The notes below the pieces were generated by a model. It saw only the letters and a list, made by a program, of their open reading frames with translations, made no database searches and was not told the DNA's origin. Shown in pieces: positions 30,732 to 38,013 of a DNA stretch of 39,200 nucleotides. The DNA comes from a virus. Location: IMG/VR virus record IMGVR_UViG_3300031537_000005, positions 1-39,200 of that record; one strand, given 5' to 3'. Position numbers and translations under genes: made by a program. Positions within the stretch are counted from its first letter, which is position 1. Each line of letters starts with the position of its first letter.

Positions 30732-31085
30732 ATGAAAAAAGAAGAATATAATTTTTCATCGCGGTATCAAAAAGTAAAAATTAAAGAAGGATCAAAAATT
30801 GCGACGGTCGGTCGTCGTGGGTCAAAAACACAAAATGGTAGACCAGTATGGACGGGTAAGATCTATCGAGCAAAAAGGAGAATCAAAGACGGTGTAATGA
30901 TTTGGAAGCTAGAAGGTTATTTTGGTGCATCAATTGCGTTTGCCAATTTTCCGCCACAGTATTTTTGTGACGCTTTGCAAAAGATGGTTGCGAGTAACAC
31001 AAATATACTTTGCTGGGTACCATGGGGGTCAATGATGCGCGACAATAAACCAGTGTCAAAGCACAAATTTGACATAGAAATGTGA
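30732..31085 (+). CDS. Small basic protein, 117 aa (paralogue with shared leader)
   Basis: AAAGGAGG precedes the ATG. It has two parts: an N-terminal leader MKKEEYNFSSRYQKV, also seen in the gene at 33456, and a core related to the 93-residue protein before it (TVGRRGSKTQNGRPVWTGKIYRAKRR). After this comes an aromatic helix (FANFPPQYFCDALQKMV). So it looks like a mosaic of two small modules. No function recognised. Confidence 0.65.
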   Translation: MKKEEYNFSSRYQKVKIKEGSKIATVGRRGSKTQNGRPVWTGKIYRAKRRIKDGVMIWKLEGYFGASIAFANFPPQYFCDALQKMVASNTNILCWVPWGSMMRDNKPVSKHKFDIEM

Positions 31086-31092
31086 GGAGACT

Positions 31093-31365
31093 ATGAAAAA
31101 GAAAAAATACACAAGAAAAGAGTGTATCGCTTTTTGGGGCCGAGGTTATGATTCTAATCGTGGCTATGTTGTGGGAAAACCAAGTGAAACACCAAAAGAA
31201 TGCGCCGATCAAATGGACTTAACTGATGTTGATATAATAGACATAAAAGGATCAATAACAGGTAAAACCAAAACAGGACACATTATTGTAATATCCAAGA
31301 CACTATTAGCGAAACCTTATCTTGTTGATATTACCGAAGAAGCACAGTGGTGTGATGATTTCTGA
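31093..31365 (+). CDS. Hypothetical early protein, 90 aa
   Basis: GTGAGGAG precedes the ATG, and the gene begins 7 bases after the previous stop. The sequence has a basic N-terminus (KKKKYTRKECIAFWGRG), then a beta-type core (VDIIDIKGSITGKTKTGHIIVISKTLLAKPYLVDITEEA). No motif recognised. It overlaps the next gene by 11 bases. Confidence 0.6.
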   Translation: MKKKKYTRKECIAFWGRGYDSNRGYVVGKPSETPKECADQMDLTDVDIIDIKGSITGKTKTGHIIVISKTLLAKPYLVDITEEAQWCDDF

Positions 31366-31564
31366 GCTATCTATATTGGAAAAAATAGATAAAGCAAAGA
31401 AATATTTTGTGTGGGTGACTGATCTTAATAGTCATGTTGCGACTACGAAAAAGGAGGCAAGGAAGCTTTATATAAAATATAAAAATAATGATAGTCCCAA
31501 TGATTACCGTTGGCATTTGGAACATGTAAAGTCGGTCAATGAATATTGGCTTTACGTAAACTAA
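31355..31564 (+). CDS. Hypothetical early protein, 69 aa
   Basis: The ATG at 31355 overlaps the previous gene's stop and is chosen over the TTG at 31322. The protein is basic and aromatic (KIDKAKKYFVWVTDLNSHVATTKKEARKLYIKYKNND), with the look of a small alpha/beta domain. No SD is clear, so translation is probably coupled. Function unknown. Confidence 0.5.
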   Translation: MISELSILEKIDKAKKYFVWVTDLNSHVATTKKEARKLYIKYKNNDSPNDYRWHLEHVKSVNEYWLYVN

Positions 31565-31574
31565 AGGAGAAAAA

Positions 31575-32357
31575 ATGTTTATAAACATCCAAATTGTTCC
31601 TTTTAGTGCTGAAACGCCCAGCTGGGCGAAAAAAGTTTGGTTGCGTGCAAAGTCAAATCAAAAAGAAAATGCCGTCACACACATGTGTCATGTGTGTGAG
31701 GGCAGAGGTAAGTTAATTCATGAAGTTTGTCGAAAATGTAACGGTAAAGGCGAAGCGTCTTTCGTAGAAGCACTTCGCGCCGATATATCGACTGACGACA
31801 GAGATGTTCTACAAGAGGTAGCTTCTTTAATATCAACGTTGTCAGAAGTGCACATTCAGCGGACTATCCGTTTGACCGAGCACGGAGGGGGTCTCACCAA
31901 TAGAGGTAGCGCGCATATTGTGTGTGGCCTTAAAGGTGAGCCCTTATTGGCTATAGCGGGTAGGCCGAAATGTAACAGAGACCACGCTATATTTTATGCA
32001 CATGCAGCCATGTGCGTCGAGTACCATCACCATAGAGGTGTTGGATCGGGAGAGGTGAAATTTATAGGTATTGATCGAGAAATTGATCATAATTTGGGTT
32101 TATCCGAAAAGCTATTGTGGACCTTTTCGGATGAACAATATGGGTTTGAAGATCACAGAAAAAATGGAGAATACAGATCTTTGCAAATTCCCATTGCTGC
32201 AATAGAAGCGGCAAAACAAAAGTCAAAATGTTACCATTGCCGCTCAACTTTTTACGCTGTTAACGGCGCGCAGGGGGTAAACGGTGCATTAACTGGCGCG
32301 GGGGCAGCCTTTGGTGGCATGCCAAGCCCTTTAAAAGGGCCTGGAATAGGCTACTAG
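31575..32357 (+). CDS. DnaJ-type zinc-finger protein, 260 aa
   Basis: AAAGGAG precedes the ATG. Residues 38-59 carry CHVCEGRGKLIHEVCRKCNGKG, i.e. two CxxCxGxG motifs as in DnaJ's zinc centre (C38/C41 and C52/C55), binding one zinc ion. The central part (residues 90-210) has no recognised domain. The C-terminus adds another Cys pair (CYHC) and a Gly/Ala-rich tail (NGAQGVNGALTGAGAAFGG). The J domain is missing, so it is not a co-chaperone; single zinc centres of this kind occur in many phage regulators and assembly proteins. Function unknown. Confidence 0.65.
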   Translation: MFINIQIVPFSAETPSWAKKVWLRAKSNQKENAVTHMCHVCEGRGKLIHEVCRKCNGKGEASFVEALRADISTDDRDVLQEVASLISTLSEVHIQRTIRLTEHGGGLTNRGSAHIVCGLKGEPLLAIAGRPKCNRDHAIFYAHAAMCVEYHHHRGVGSGEVKFIGIDREIDHNLGLSEKLLWTFSDEQYGFEDHRKNGEYRSLQIPIAAIEAAKQKSKCYHCRSTFYAVNGAQGVNGALTGAGAAFGGMPSPLKGPGIGY

Positions 32358-32361
32358 TAAG

Positions 32362-32625
32362 ATGCGTCATTTTATTTTCCATGTAGCGCCACAAGACGCT
32401 ATTCAAGTCTCGAAATTTGCTGATTTTCTTGGTGTTCCGAGAGGAACATTACTCGATAGATTGGCACGAGATCTTGGTTTTTTACGTATGCGTCGTCCCG
32501 ATGGCACTAGACGTTGGGTGAGAGAGACTAAATACTGGGAGCTTGTTGAAAAAGGCGAAGTGTGTTGGTATCGACAAGGACATATAGGGCACGAAATGGC
32601 CTACAAAAAAAGAAAGGACAATTGA
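32362..32625 (+). CDS. HTH DNA-binding protein, 87 aa
   Basis: 87 residues. Residues 10-45 (PQDAIQVSKFADFLGVPRGTLLDRLARDLGFLRMRRPDGTRRWVRE) look like a helix-turn-helix with a following wing: helix, turn at GVP, recognition helix RGTLLDRLARDLG, then a basic strand pair. This is consistent with a small phage regulator. No SD is strong; GTAAGATG precedes the ATG. It overlaps the start of the lipoprotein gene (TGATG). Could regulate the early block. Assignment by helix pattern only. Confidence 0.55.
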   Translation: MRHFIFHVAPQDAIQVSKFADFLGVPRGTLLDRLARDLGFLRMRRPDGTRRWVRETKYWELVEKGEVCWYRQGHIGHEMAYKKRKDN

Positions 32626-33158
32626 TGAAAATTATTACAATTCTTTTTGCTTTGGTAGTTGGTTGTTCGCACAGTGTTGTGATAGTAATCACAGACACGG
32701 GCGAGGAGCAAGAAACAATAATAGAAACGGAGATAGAGACAGGTCAAGAAACAGAAACAATAATAGAAGCGGAGATAGAGACAGGTCAAGAAACAGAAAC
32801 AATAATAGAAACGGAGATAGAGACAGGTCAAGAAACAGAAACAATAATAGAAACTGAAATAGACACAAATACTGATATAGATACAATACATGAAGAGGAG
32901 ACTGACATCGATACAAGTGATACTGAAGCGATAATAAATAGTTATGATTACGAAGTGGTGACAGCTTGTGGACAATATGTGTCTACTGAAAAAGATTGTG
33001 TGGACTCGTGCGAATATGACGCGCATACGCTTCGTAATGACTGGTATTACAACGTTCTGGGTGTACTCGTTGACTGTGATACGTTAATTCATTGCAGTTA
33101 CACGAGTAGTGGAGCTGATTGGAATTGTACATGTTGGATACTGTGTAATGATGTGTAA
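32625..33158 (+). CDS. Lipoprotein with Thr/Glu tandem repeat
   Basis: 177 residues. The first 15 residues (KIITILFALVVGC) are a signal peptide with lipobox VVGC, so Cys15 should be lipidated and the protein exported. Residues 31-81 are a repeat of a 14-residue unit built on TIIETEIETGQETE, highly acidic. The last 70 residues contain ten cysteines (including CDTLIHCSYTSSGADWNCTCWILC), likely a disulfide-linked domain. ATG 32625 in a TGATG overlap is chosen over an upstream frame start because of the signal peptide. Surface-exposed lipoprotein; a superinfection-exclusion or host-surface role is plausible but unproven. Confidence 0.7.
   Translation: MKIITILFALVVGCSHSVVIVITDTGEEQETIIETEIETGQETETIIEAEIETGQETETIIETEIETGQETETIIETEIDTNTDIDTIHEEETDIDTSDTEAIINSYDYEVVTACGQYVSTEKDCVDSCEYDAHTLRNDWYYNVLGVLVDCDTLIHCSYTSSGADWNCTCWILCNDV
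32715..32867 (+). repeat. 42-bp coding tandem repeat, about 3.6 copies
   Basis: Units at 32715-32756, 32757-32798, 32799-32840 and a diverged partial copy to 32867. The first three copies differ by only one base (ACG versus GCG in the fifth codon). Each encodes TI-IE(T/A)EIETGQETE. Near identity suggests recent expansion; length is likely to vary. Confidence 0.9.
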
Positions 33159-33187
33159 CTAATACACACAAAGAAAGGTGAACAAAA

Positions 33188-33454
33188 ATGAATTGTGAAG
33201 ACTGCCCGATTTACAAAATATTGGTTGACGCGGCGCAAGCTTCTGGCAAGGAATTGCCAGATATAAAGCACGCGTGCGTGAACTCAGAAACAGGAAAGCC
33301 GAGCGACTGCAAGGAAGTCCTGAGATCGTTTCTAGATCGCCGACTGCCTGTGTTGACATTTGATGATATTGTCAGCCAACAAGACGCCTATAACAGAGCG
33401 TTTTTTGTCTGTGTAATGGGTGGTACAATACCACCCGACAAAAAAGGAGAGTAA
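33188..33454 (+). CDS. Hypothetical protein, 88 aa, with N-terminal CxxC
   Basis: AAAGAAAGGTG precedes the ATG. CEDC at residues 3-6 and further cysteines (C30, C41, C75) suggest a small metal-binding or redox site. The rest is soluble alpha-helical (IYKILVDAAQASGKELPDIKHACV, SDCKEVLRSFLDRRLPVLTFDDIVSQQDAYNRAF). The last 12 codons encode a perfect hairpin (33418-33436) that stands just before the next gene's SD. No family is recognised. Confidence 0.6.
   Translation: MNCEDCPIYKILVDAAQASGKELPDIKHACVNSETGKPSDCKEVLRSFLDRRLPVLTFDDIVSQQDAYNRAFFVCVMGGTIPPDKKGE
33418..33436 (+). repeat. Perfect 8-bp hairpin at gene junction
   Basis: GGGTGGTA-CAA-TACCACCC, inside the end of the 88-residue gene (codons for GGTIPP), nine bases before the AAAGGAGA of the next gene. 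It belongs to the set of hairpins that stand just upstream of SD sequences in the early block. The high GC of the stem in an AT-rich region argues against chance. Confidence 0.6.
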
Positions 33455-33455
33455 A

Positions 33456-33818
33456 ATGAAAAAAGAAGAGTACAGTTTTTCAGCTAGGTATCAGCACGTG
33501 GATTTTGTGAGAATCGTGGATGAAAATACCGATTCTTCTTTCGTCTTGGTGGAGTGGAAAAACGAAAACAAAAAGGATCAGGAGATTATACTTTTGACTG
33601 CTAAGGGAGTTGAGCGTTGCCGCGCTGTAGAGATGGATTTAGGCGTTAACAAAAAACATTGCGAGATAGAACCAAACGGTGATCTATGGCTAAATACAAA
33701 CGGACCGATCTTGGAATACGTATGGTGGCTTAATGTGGCCGAATTTGAGGCTTGGTACGCAAAACTTAGAGAAAGGGAAGAAAGAAAGCATCCAATAAAA
33801 GTTACTGTAATCGACTAG
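33456..33818 (+). CDS. Hypothetical protein, 120 aa, sharing leader with the gene at 30732
   Basis: AAAGGAGA precedes ATG 33456, which is preferred to an upstream in-frame start. The first 15 residues (MKKEEYSFSARYQHV) are nearly the same as those of the protein at 30732, while the rest is different: VEWKNENKKDQEIILLTAKGVERCRAVEMDLGVNKKHCEIEPNGDLWLN, then an aromatic helix. So the leader is a mobile or duplicated module. The stop overlaps that of the convergent DNA polymerase gene. Function unknown. Confidence 0.6.
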   Translation: MKKEEYSFSARYQHVDFVRIVDENTDSSFVLVEWKNENKKDQEIILLTAKGVERCRAVEMDLGVNKKHCEIEPNGDLWLNTNGPILEYVWWLNVAEFEAWYAKLREREERKHPIKVTVID

Positions 33819-35659
33819 CCACACAAGCCCCAATTTTCGCCTGTTTTTACATCAGCCAGTACAGGAACTTTTAGTTTGATAGCGTGCTCAAATACGTATT
33901 TAATTTCTTTGATTGCTCGCTTGTCATCTAGAGGAAAATCAAGCTCGTCATGTACCGTCAATGAAGGATAGGTATATTTGTCAAATAAACCTTGCTCGTA
34001 GCATTGCAGTGTAACTTCTTTGAGATAGTCAGCTGCGCTACCTTGCAACACTCTATTTAGTGCTGTGTATGTTCGAGCACGTTTTATCCATCCATACTTT
34101 TGGAAGGCTTGTTCATAAGACATTGGCTTGCTATCTCTAGTCGAAGCATCCTCCCAATAATCGTAACGTGCTCGCCGGCCTAGTATTGTCGACACATAGC
34201 CTTGTTTTTGTGCCAATTCGCTGTAGTAGTTGAGTGTATCACGAGCGAATGGTGCTCCCGCATGGTACGCTTCAAAAAGTATATGCCCAGTTTTTCGGCT
34301 TATTCCTAATTGTCTACACAATTTAGGCTCACCCATGCCGTAGATGCCACCAAAATTAATATTTTTTGTGTGTGGCCGCTCAATCCATTGACCCGTTACT
34401 TTTTTGATCATATTTTGTACAAGAGAATGATAGTCCGTAGAAGCATCCCTATTGTATTGTTTACGAACTAAGACACCACTTTTACCAACAGCAAAATGAG
34501 CCAAGAAACGATACTCTATTTGTGATAGATCTATTTTTACCCAAAAAGTATTTGGTTCAGGCAAAAACAAACCGCGAATAATCGGTCCCCAAATAGGGTC
34601 ACGAAAAGGAATATTTTGTAGGTTTGGATGACTCGCACTATACCTTCCATAACGTGTCCCGTATTGATCATCTTTCAAAGGATGAAAACTGCAATGAATC
34701 CTTCCATTCACATTTTTATCAATTAGATACGATTGAATGAATGTGTCTTTGATATGGTATAATTGACGAATATCAATTATACCTTGTGCTACTGGATGAG
34801 CACAACTAGATAGAAAAGTTTTATTGAAACTTGGATTTCCTTTTTTTGTAATTGGGTAGTTTACTTTGTGACGATCAAATAATGTCTTTAACTGCTTATT
34901 TGAGCGCACATTTTCATTACCAAATTTTTTTCGAAATAATTTTTCTAGATACTCAGCTCGTGCATCAATTTTTTTCTTGAGATCTTCGGCGCGTTCTAAA
35001 TCAATACGGACACCGTTTTGACGCATACGTACAAGGATCGGTATTTGTGCGTTCTCACGCAAAAATAAATCATACAAGCCTTGTTCTTGTAAAAGAGGTA
35101 TCTGTTTTCGTAATACACGGGGCGGTAATGCAACATCACCAATGGCGTATGGTGTTACTAATCTAGGGGGAGATCTGTAGATGTCTTTTCGTGGATCCTT
35201 ACTTTCACCATAATGCTTGTCTATCCATTTATAGAGCTTAGAAGTAACTTTTTTGTGACCAAGATACTTATAGGCTAGGTCATCTAAATTTACTTTGTCT
35301 CTTTCAGATAAGAGTGCTTCAGAAAATTGAACATCAAATAGATCTCCATTTATTTTCACGCCATATTCAGATAACCAACCATAGTCGTATATTAGATTTG
35401 CGCCTATTTTTGGCTTATTGGTTTTCATGACATCTTTAAGCCAATACCAAAAATTTTCCTGCTCTTTTATATTATCTTGTGTATCTACTTCGTGATTGAG
35501 TGGAAAATACCATTGTCGATCATAACCCGCACTAATAGCAACGCCAACAATGCGACCGTCATCTCTTGACCATCCAGGGCCAAGTTTTTTGAGATTAGGA
35601 TCATATGTCTCGACGTCAATTGTAAAAAATTTGGCGTCAAATATATTTGGAAATCTCAC
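33815..35659 (-). CDS. Family A DNA polymerase with 3'-5' exonuclease
   Basis: 614 residues. Replicative polymerase of the phage. Exonuclease: DVET at 15-18 (Exo I), ANLIYDYGW with Asp92 (Exo II), YAIGD at 171-175 (Exo III). Polymerase: motif A KIDLSQIEYR with Asp377 and Glu382, motif B from Arg428 through Lys432 to Tyr440 (TKNINFGGIYG), motif C TVHDELD with His570, Asp571, Glu572. All catalytic residues are present. No 5'-3' exonuclease domain is present. It starts in an ATGA overlap with the Sm-like gene. Its stop overlaps the convergent gene's stop. Confidence 0.95.
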   Translation of the reverse strand: MRFPNIFDAKFFTIDVETYDPNLKKLGPGWSRDDGRIVGVAISAGYDRQWYFPLNHEVDTQDNIKEQENFWYWLKDVMKTNKPKIGANLIYDYGWLSEYGVKINGDLFDVQFSEALLSERDKVNLDDLAYKYLGHKKVTSKLYKWIDKHYGESKDPRKDIYRSPPRLVTPYAIGDVALPPRVLRKQIPLLQEQGLYDLFLRENAQIPILVRMRQNGVRIDLERAEDLKKKIDARAEYLEKLFRKKFGNENVRSNKQLKTLFDRHKVNYPITKKGNPSFNKTFLSSCAHPVAQGIIDIRQLYHIKDTFIQSYLIDKNVNGRIHCSFHPLKDDQYGTRYGRYSASHPNLQNIPFRDPIWGPIIRGLFLPEPNTFWVKIDLSQIEYRFLAHFAVGKSGVLVRKQYNRDASTDYHSLVQNMIKKVTGQWIERPHTKNINFGGIYGMGEPKLCRQLGISRKTGHILFEAYHAGAPFARDTLNYYSELAQKQGYVSTILGRRARYDYWEDASTRDSKPMSYEQAFQKYGWIKRARTYTALNRVLQGSAADYLKEVTLQCYEQGLFDKYTYPSLTVHDELDFPLDDKRAIKEIKYVFEHAIKLKVPVLADVKTGENWGLCG

Positions 35660-35877
35660 TTTGTAATTTCAATAGAGCGTATATTTTCTCTAGAAAAATA
35701 TATATACTTTGTAGTATAGGATGACAACGCAGTCGATCTACTTTCTGTTTTTATTCCAATAAAACCATTTTCTGTACACTCAACAAATTTTCCATCGTAA
35801 TGAGAATTAGTAATTAATGTTACTGTTACAATATGATTTTTAAATTCATTGTCAATTTGTTTTTCTAATCTAGACAT
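35656..35877 (-). CDS. Sm-like small protein, 73 aa
   Basis: 73 residues with an N-terminal helix and the strand order of an Sm/LSm or similar SH3-like barrel: NHIVTVTLITNSHYDGKFVECTENGFIGIKTE, then YTTKYIYFSRENIRSIEI. The pattern VxVTLxxxxxxxGxxxxxxxxxxIxI and I-xxI at the end resembles Hfq-like proteins, but the Hfq YKHAI motif is not there. It overlaps the DNA polymerase gene (ATGA), so its product is made together with the polymerase. It could bind RNA or DNA, or be a structural partner. Fold inferred from pattern only. Confidence 0.55.
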   Translation of the reverse strand: MSRLEKQIDNEFKNHIVTVTLITNSHYDGKFVECTENGFIGIKTESRSTALSSYTTKYIYFSRENIRSIEITK

Positions 35878-35905
35878 GCTTCACCAGCTTTCTTTATCTT
35901 AAAAA

Positions 35906-36121
35906 TTATTTTTTAATTTTTTCACTATATACCTGTTTATCATTTATTTTTAGCGTAACTTTTTTACCACGCAAAATGGTCTCTATTTTTATACCATCTT
36001 TCTCTATTATTTGATGTTGTCCTATTTCTGTTGCGTTGGTATCAAAGCATTCAAAGCACTTATCTAATGTACTATTCATTTCTTTAAATAATGCTTCAGC
36101 ATGTTGAAATAATTTTTTCAT
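35906..36121 (-). CDS. Hypothetical protein, 71 aa
   Basis: 71 residues, mostly helical at the start (LFQHAEALFKEMNSTLDKCFECFDT) and beta at the end (GIKIETILRGKKVTLKINDKQVYSE). CFEC could be a metal or redox pair. It starts at the base where the helicase gene ends, so the two are coupled. A small protein between helicase and polymerase is likely to have a replication role, but that is only context. Confidence 0.55.
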   Translation of the reverse strand: MKKLFQHAEALFKEMNSTLDKCFECFDTNATEIGQHQIIEKDGIKIETILRGKKVTLKINDKQVYSEKIKK

Positions 36122-37728
36122 TATTCAAACCTCCAATCAACTATTTCTTTGTAACGCTTTCCAGTTTTCACAACTATGTACTTTGGAGAACGTAATTGTT
36201 TTCTAGAGATATATAGCAATACTTCGTCAACTGTGATTGGTACATTATTGACATCTCCACCATGCTTGAAAAACCATCGTTTGGCCATAGTTCGAGCAAA
36301 ACCTTTGTGCTCAAAACATACATATGATGTTATAAATTGTTTTCCACATTTATAAGTGATGAGTAATGTGTTCAAACCTTTTTTTGTCACATGTTTTTTA
36401 TACAACACACGATCCACGCGAAATAATTTTCTCGTTATCTCAGCATTGAAATAGTCGCCGCCCATTACAGATAGATCTGACGCTTTTGTATGTAATTTAT
36501 TATCTTTTGGAAAAATGAACTCACAATTGGGACATTTTGTAACACGCGCGTGACAGTATACTTTACATTTTGGGCATACTTTGACGGGCGCTTTGTGTGT
36601 CGCTAGATTACTTTTTTTCTTTTTCAAAAAAGGTAAATACACGTCATCAATGGGGCCGAGTCTTTTTATATTGCCAGCGAAGTCTAGTACGAGACAATCT
36701 GTTTTACCTTTTGCTGGGCGAGTACCGCGACCTAGCATTTGAACCCATAACACTGGTGACAAAGTTGGACGCAATACAACAATAAGATCAATGTTTGGAA
36801 AATCAAATCCAGTTGTCAGTATGTTCACATTGACAAGCGCTTTCAATTTACCTTTTTTATACTGTCGTATAATATGATCTCGATCTTGACTTGTCATTTT
36901 TGAGTCAAGACTTGCACAAGCGACACCATTTTCATTTAAACAAGTACAAATATTATTTGCATGATCAATACCACTAGCAAATACAAGCCAATGTTTTCTG
37001 TTATCTCCTTGCGTAGTAACTTCTTTTATTATTTGTTCAGTCAACGTTTTTTTGTCGACAGTTGCTTGTAAGTCTTTTGGTACAAATTCGCCACCGCGAA
37101 CAAGTACTTTTGATACGTCGTATTCTGTATCTGTTTGTTTTGTTGTCAATTGAGCAAGATAATTGTCTTGTATTAATTGTTTGAACCAATATGTTGTTGT
37201 CAAATCAACAGCAAGATCTGTGAAGATTGGTCCATTATGTAGATAGCCTTCTTTTGTACGAAAAGGTGTTGCGCTAAGCCCAATAACTTTCACATTTGGA
37301 TTAATTTCTCGTAACTCGTTTAAAAAAGTACCATACATTGTTTCCGCTTTTGGCGATACAAGATGACACTCGTCAATTATTACACAAGCAACTGTCCCAA
37401 AGTTTTTTGCAAGCTTGTAGACACTCCCTATTCCGGCAAAAGTTATTGGACGTATTTTTTTACAGCCGATACCAGCTGAATATATTCCAGGTTCACGGCA
37501 CTGTTTATGGTAACGAATGTAACAACTATAGTTTTGAGTTATCAACTCTTTTACATGTGTCAGAACAATTACTCGTTTTTTATTTTCGTCAAGTATCTTT
37601 AAAATCTCAGCTATTATAAGTGACTTACCTGTGCCAGTAGGCATAGCAATGACCGGGTTACCGTTGTTGTCTCCATAGTAATCCCACAAATAATCAATAG
37701 CTTTTTGTTGATAATCACGAAGTTTCAT
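36121..37728 (-). CDS. SF2 DEAD/DEAH-type helicase with zinc-ribbon insert
   Basis: 535 residues. ATP-driven DNA unwinding for replication or repair. Seen: Q-type opening LRDYQQKA, Walker A PTGTGKS (30-36), DECH (119-122), SAT (152-154), the second RecA domain with TTGFDFP and motif VI QMLGRGTRP (330-338). A four-cysteine zinc ribbon follows at 385-402 (CPKC ... CPNC). The C-terminal 120 residues have no recognised motif. ATG 37728 is used rather than the TTG before it. Spacing to the previous gene is 6 bases. Resembles UvsW/RecG-like phage helicases of the type III restriction family. Confidence 0.9.
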   Translation of the reverse strand: MKLRDYQQKAIDYLWDYYGDNNGNPVIAMPTGTGKSLIIAEILKILDENKKRVIVLTHVKELITQNYSCYIRYHKQCREPGIYSAGIGCKKIRPITFAGIGSVYKLAKNFGTVACVIIDECHLVSPKAETMYGTFLNELREINPNVKVIGLSATPFRTKEGYLHNGPIFTDLAVDLTTTYWFKQLIQDNYLAQLTTKQTDTEYDVSKVLVRGGEFVPKDLQATVDKKTLTEQIIKEVTTQGDNRKHWLVFASGIDHANNICTCLNENGVACASLDSKMTSQDRDHIIRQYKKGKLKALVNVNILTTGFDFPNIDLIVVLRPTLSPVLWVQMLGRGTRPAKGKTDCLVLDFAGNIKRLGPIDDVYLPFLKKKKSNLATHKAPVKVCPKCKVYCHARVTKCPNCEFIFPKDNKLHTKASDLSVMGGDYFNAEITRKLFRVDRVLYKKHVTKKGLNTLLITYKCGKQFITSYVCFEHKGFARTMAKRWFFKHGGDVNNVPITVDEVLLYISRKQLRSPKYIVVKTGKRYKEIVDWRFE

Positions 37729-37734
37729 CAATAA

Positions 37735-38013
37735 TTATTTTCTTTTCATAATATCTATTTTACCACGTATCCAGTGTAAATTCAATATAGGATTATTCCA
37801 AAAAATTTGTGGCTCATGTCCTAATAGACTGCTTTCTATCAAGGCATCAATTATTTCTTTACAGTCGTCATATGTCATAGCGCTTCTAATACACAATAGG
37901 TGAGCTAGTATATCTTGACCATGATCTTTCAATAAATATCCAGCAATTTTTGTGTAAAACACATGGCGCTGTTTTTCAAAAAAGTCTTGAATAATCGTCA
38001 CACAATTCTCCAT
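37735..38013 (-). CDS. Small protein, 92 aa
   Basis: ATG 38013 is taken as start because the long form from 38142 would overlap the nuclease gene by 167 bases; this start overlaps it by 38. The protein is helical (MENCVTIIQDFFEKQRHVFYTKIAGYLLKDHGQDILAHLLCIRSAMTYDDCKEIIDALIESSLLGHEPQIFWNNPILNLHWI), resembling a small winged-helix domain. No clear SD is found, so coupling is likely. Located between nuclease and helicase, it is likely part of the replication operon. Confidence 0.55.
   Translation of the reverse strand: MENCVTIIQDFFEKQRHVFYTKIAGYLLKDHGQDILAHLLCIRSAMTYDDCKEIIDALIESSLLGHEPQIFWNNPILNLHWIRGKIDIMKRK

Noticed and set aside
32461-32480. Second sigma-54-like site (TTGGCACGAGATCTTGG)
   Set aside because: The -12 element has GG instead of the invariant GC and it lies inside the HTH gene; a chance match.
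32663-32857. Asn/Arg/Asp-repeat ORF in another frame of the lipoprotein gene
   Set aside because: Generated by the 42-bp repeat read out of frame; the lipoprotein frame has the signal peptide and good coupling.
32715-32867. Possible CRISPR array because of the regular short repeat
   Set aside because: No unique spacers, units are directly adjoining and in coding frame; a protein repeat.
32689-33026. Leu/Phe-rich minus-strand ORFs over the lipoprotein repeat
   Set aside because: Mirror of the Glu/Thr repeat; no start signals.
36597-37619. Plus-strand ORFs opposite the helicase gene
   Set aside because: The helicase motifs on the minus strand are complete; these are shadows.
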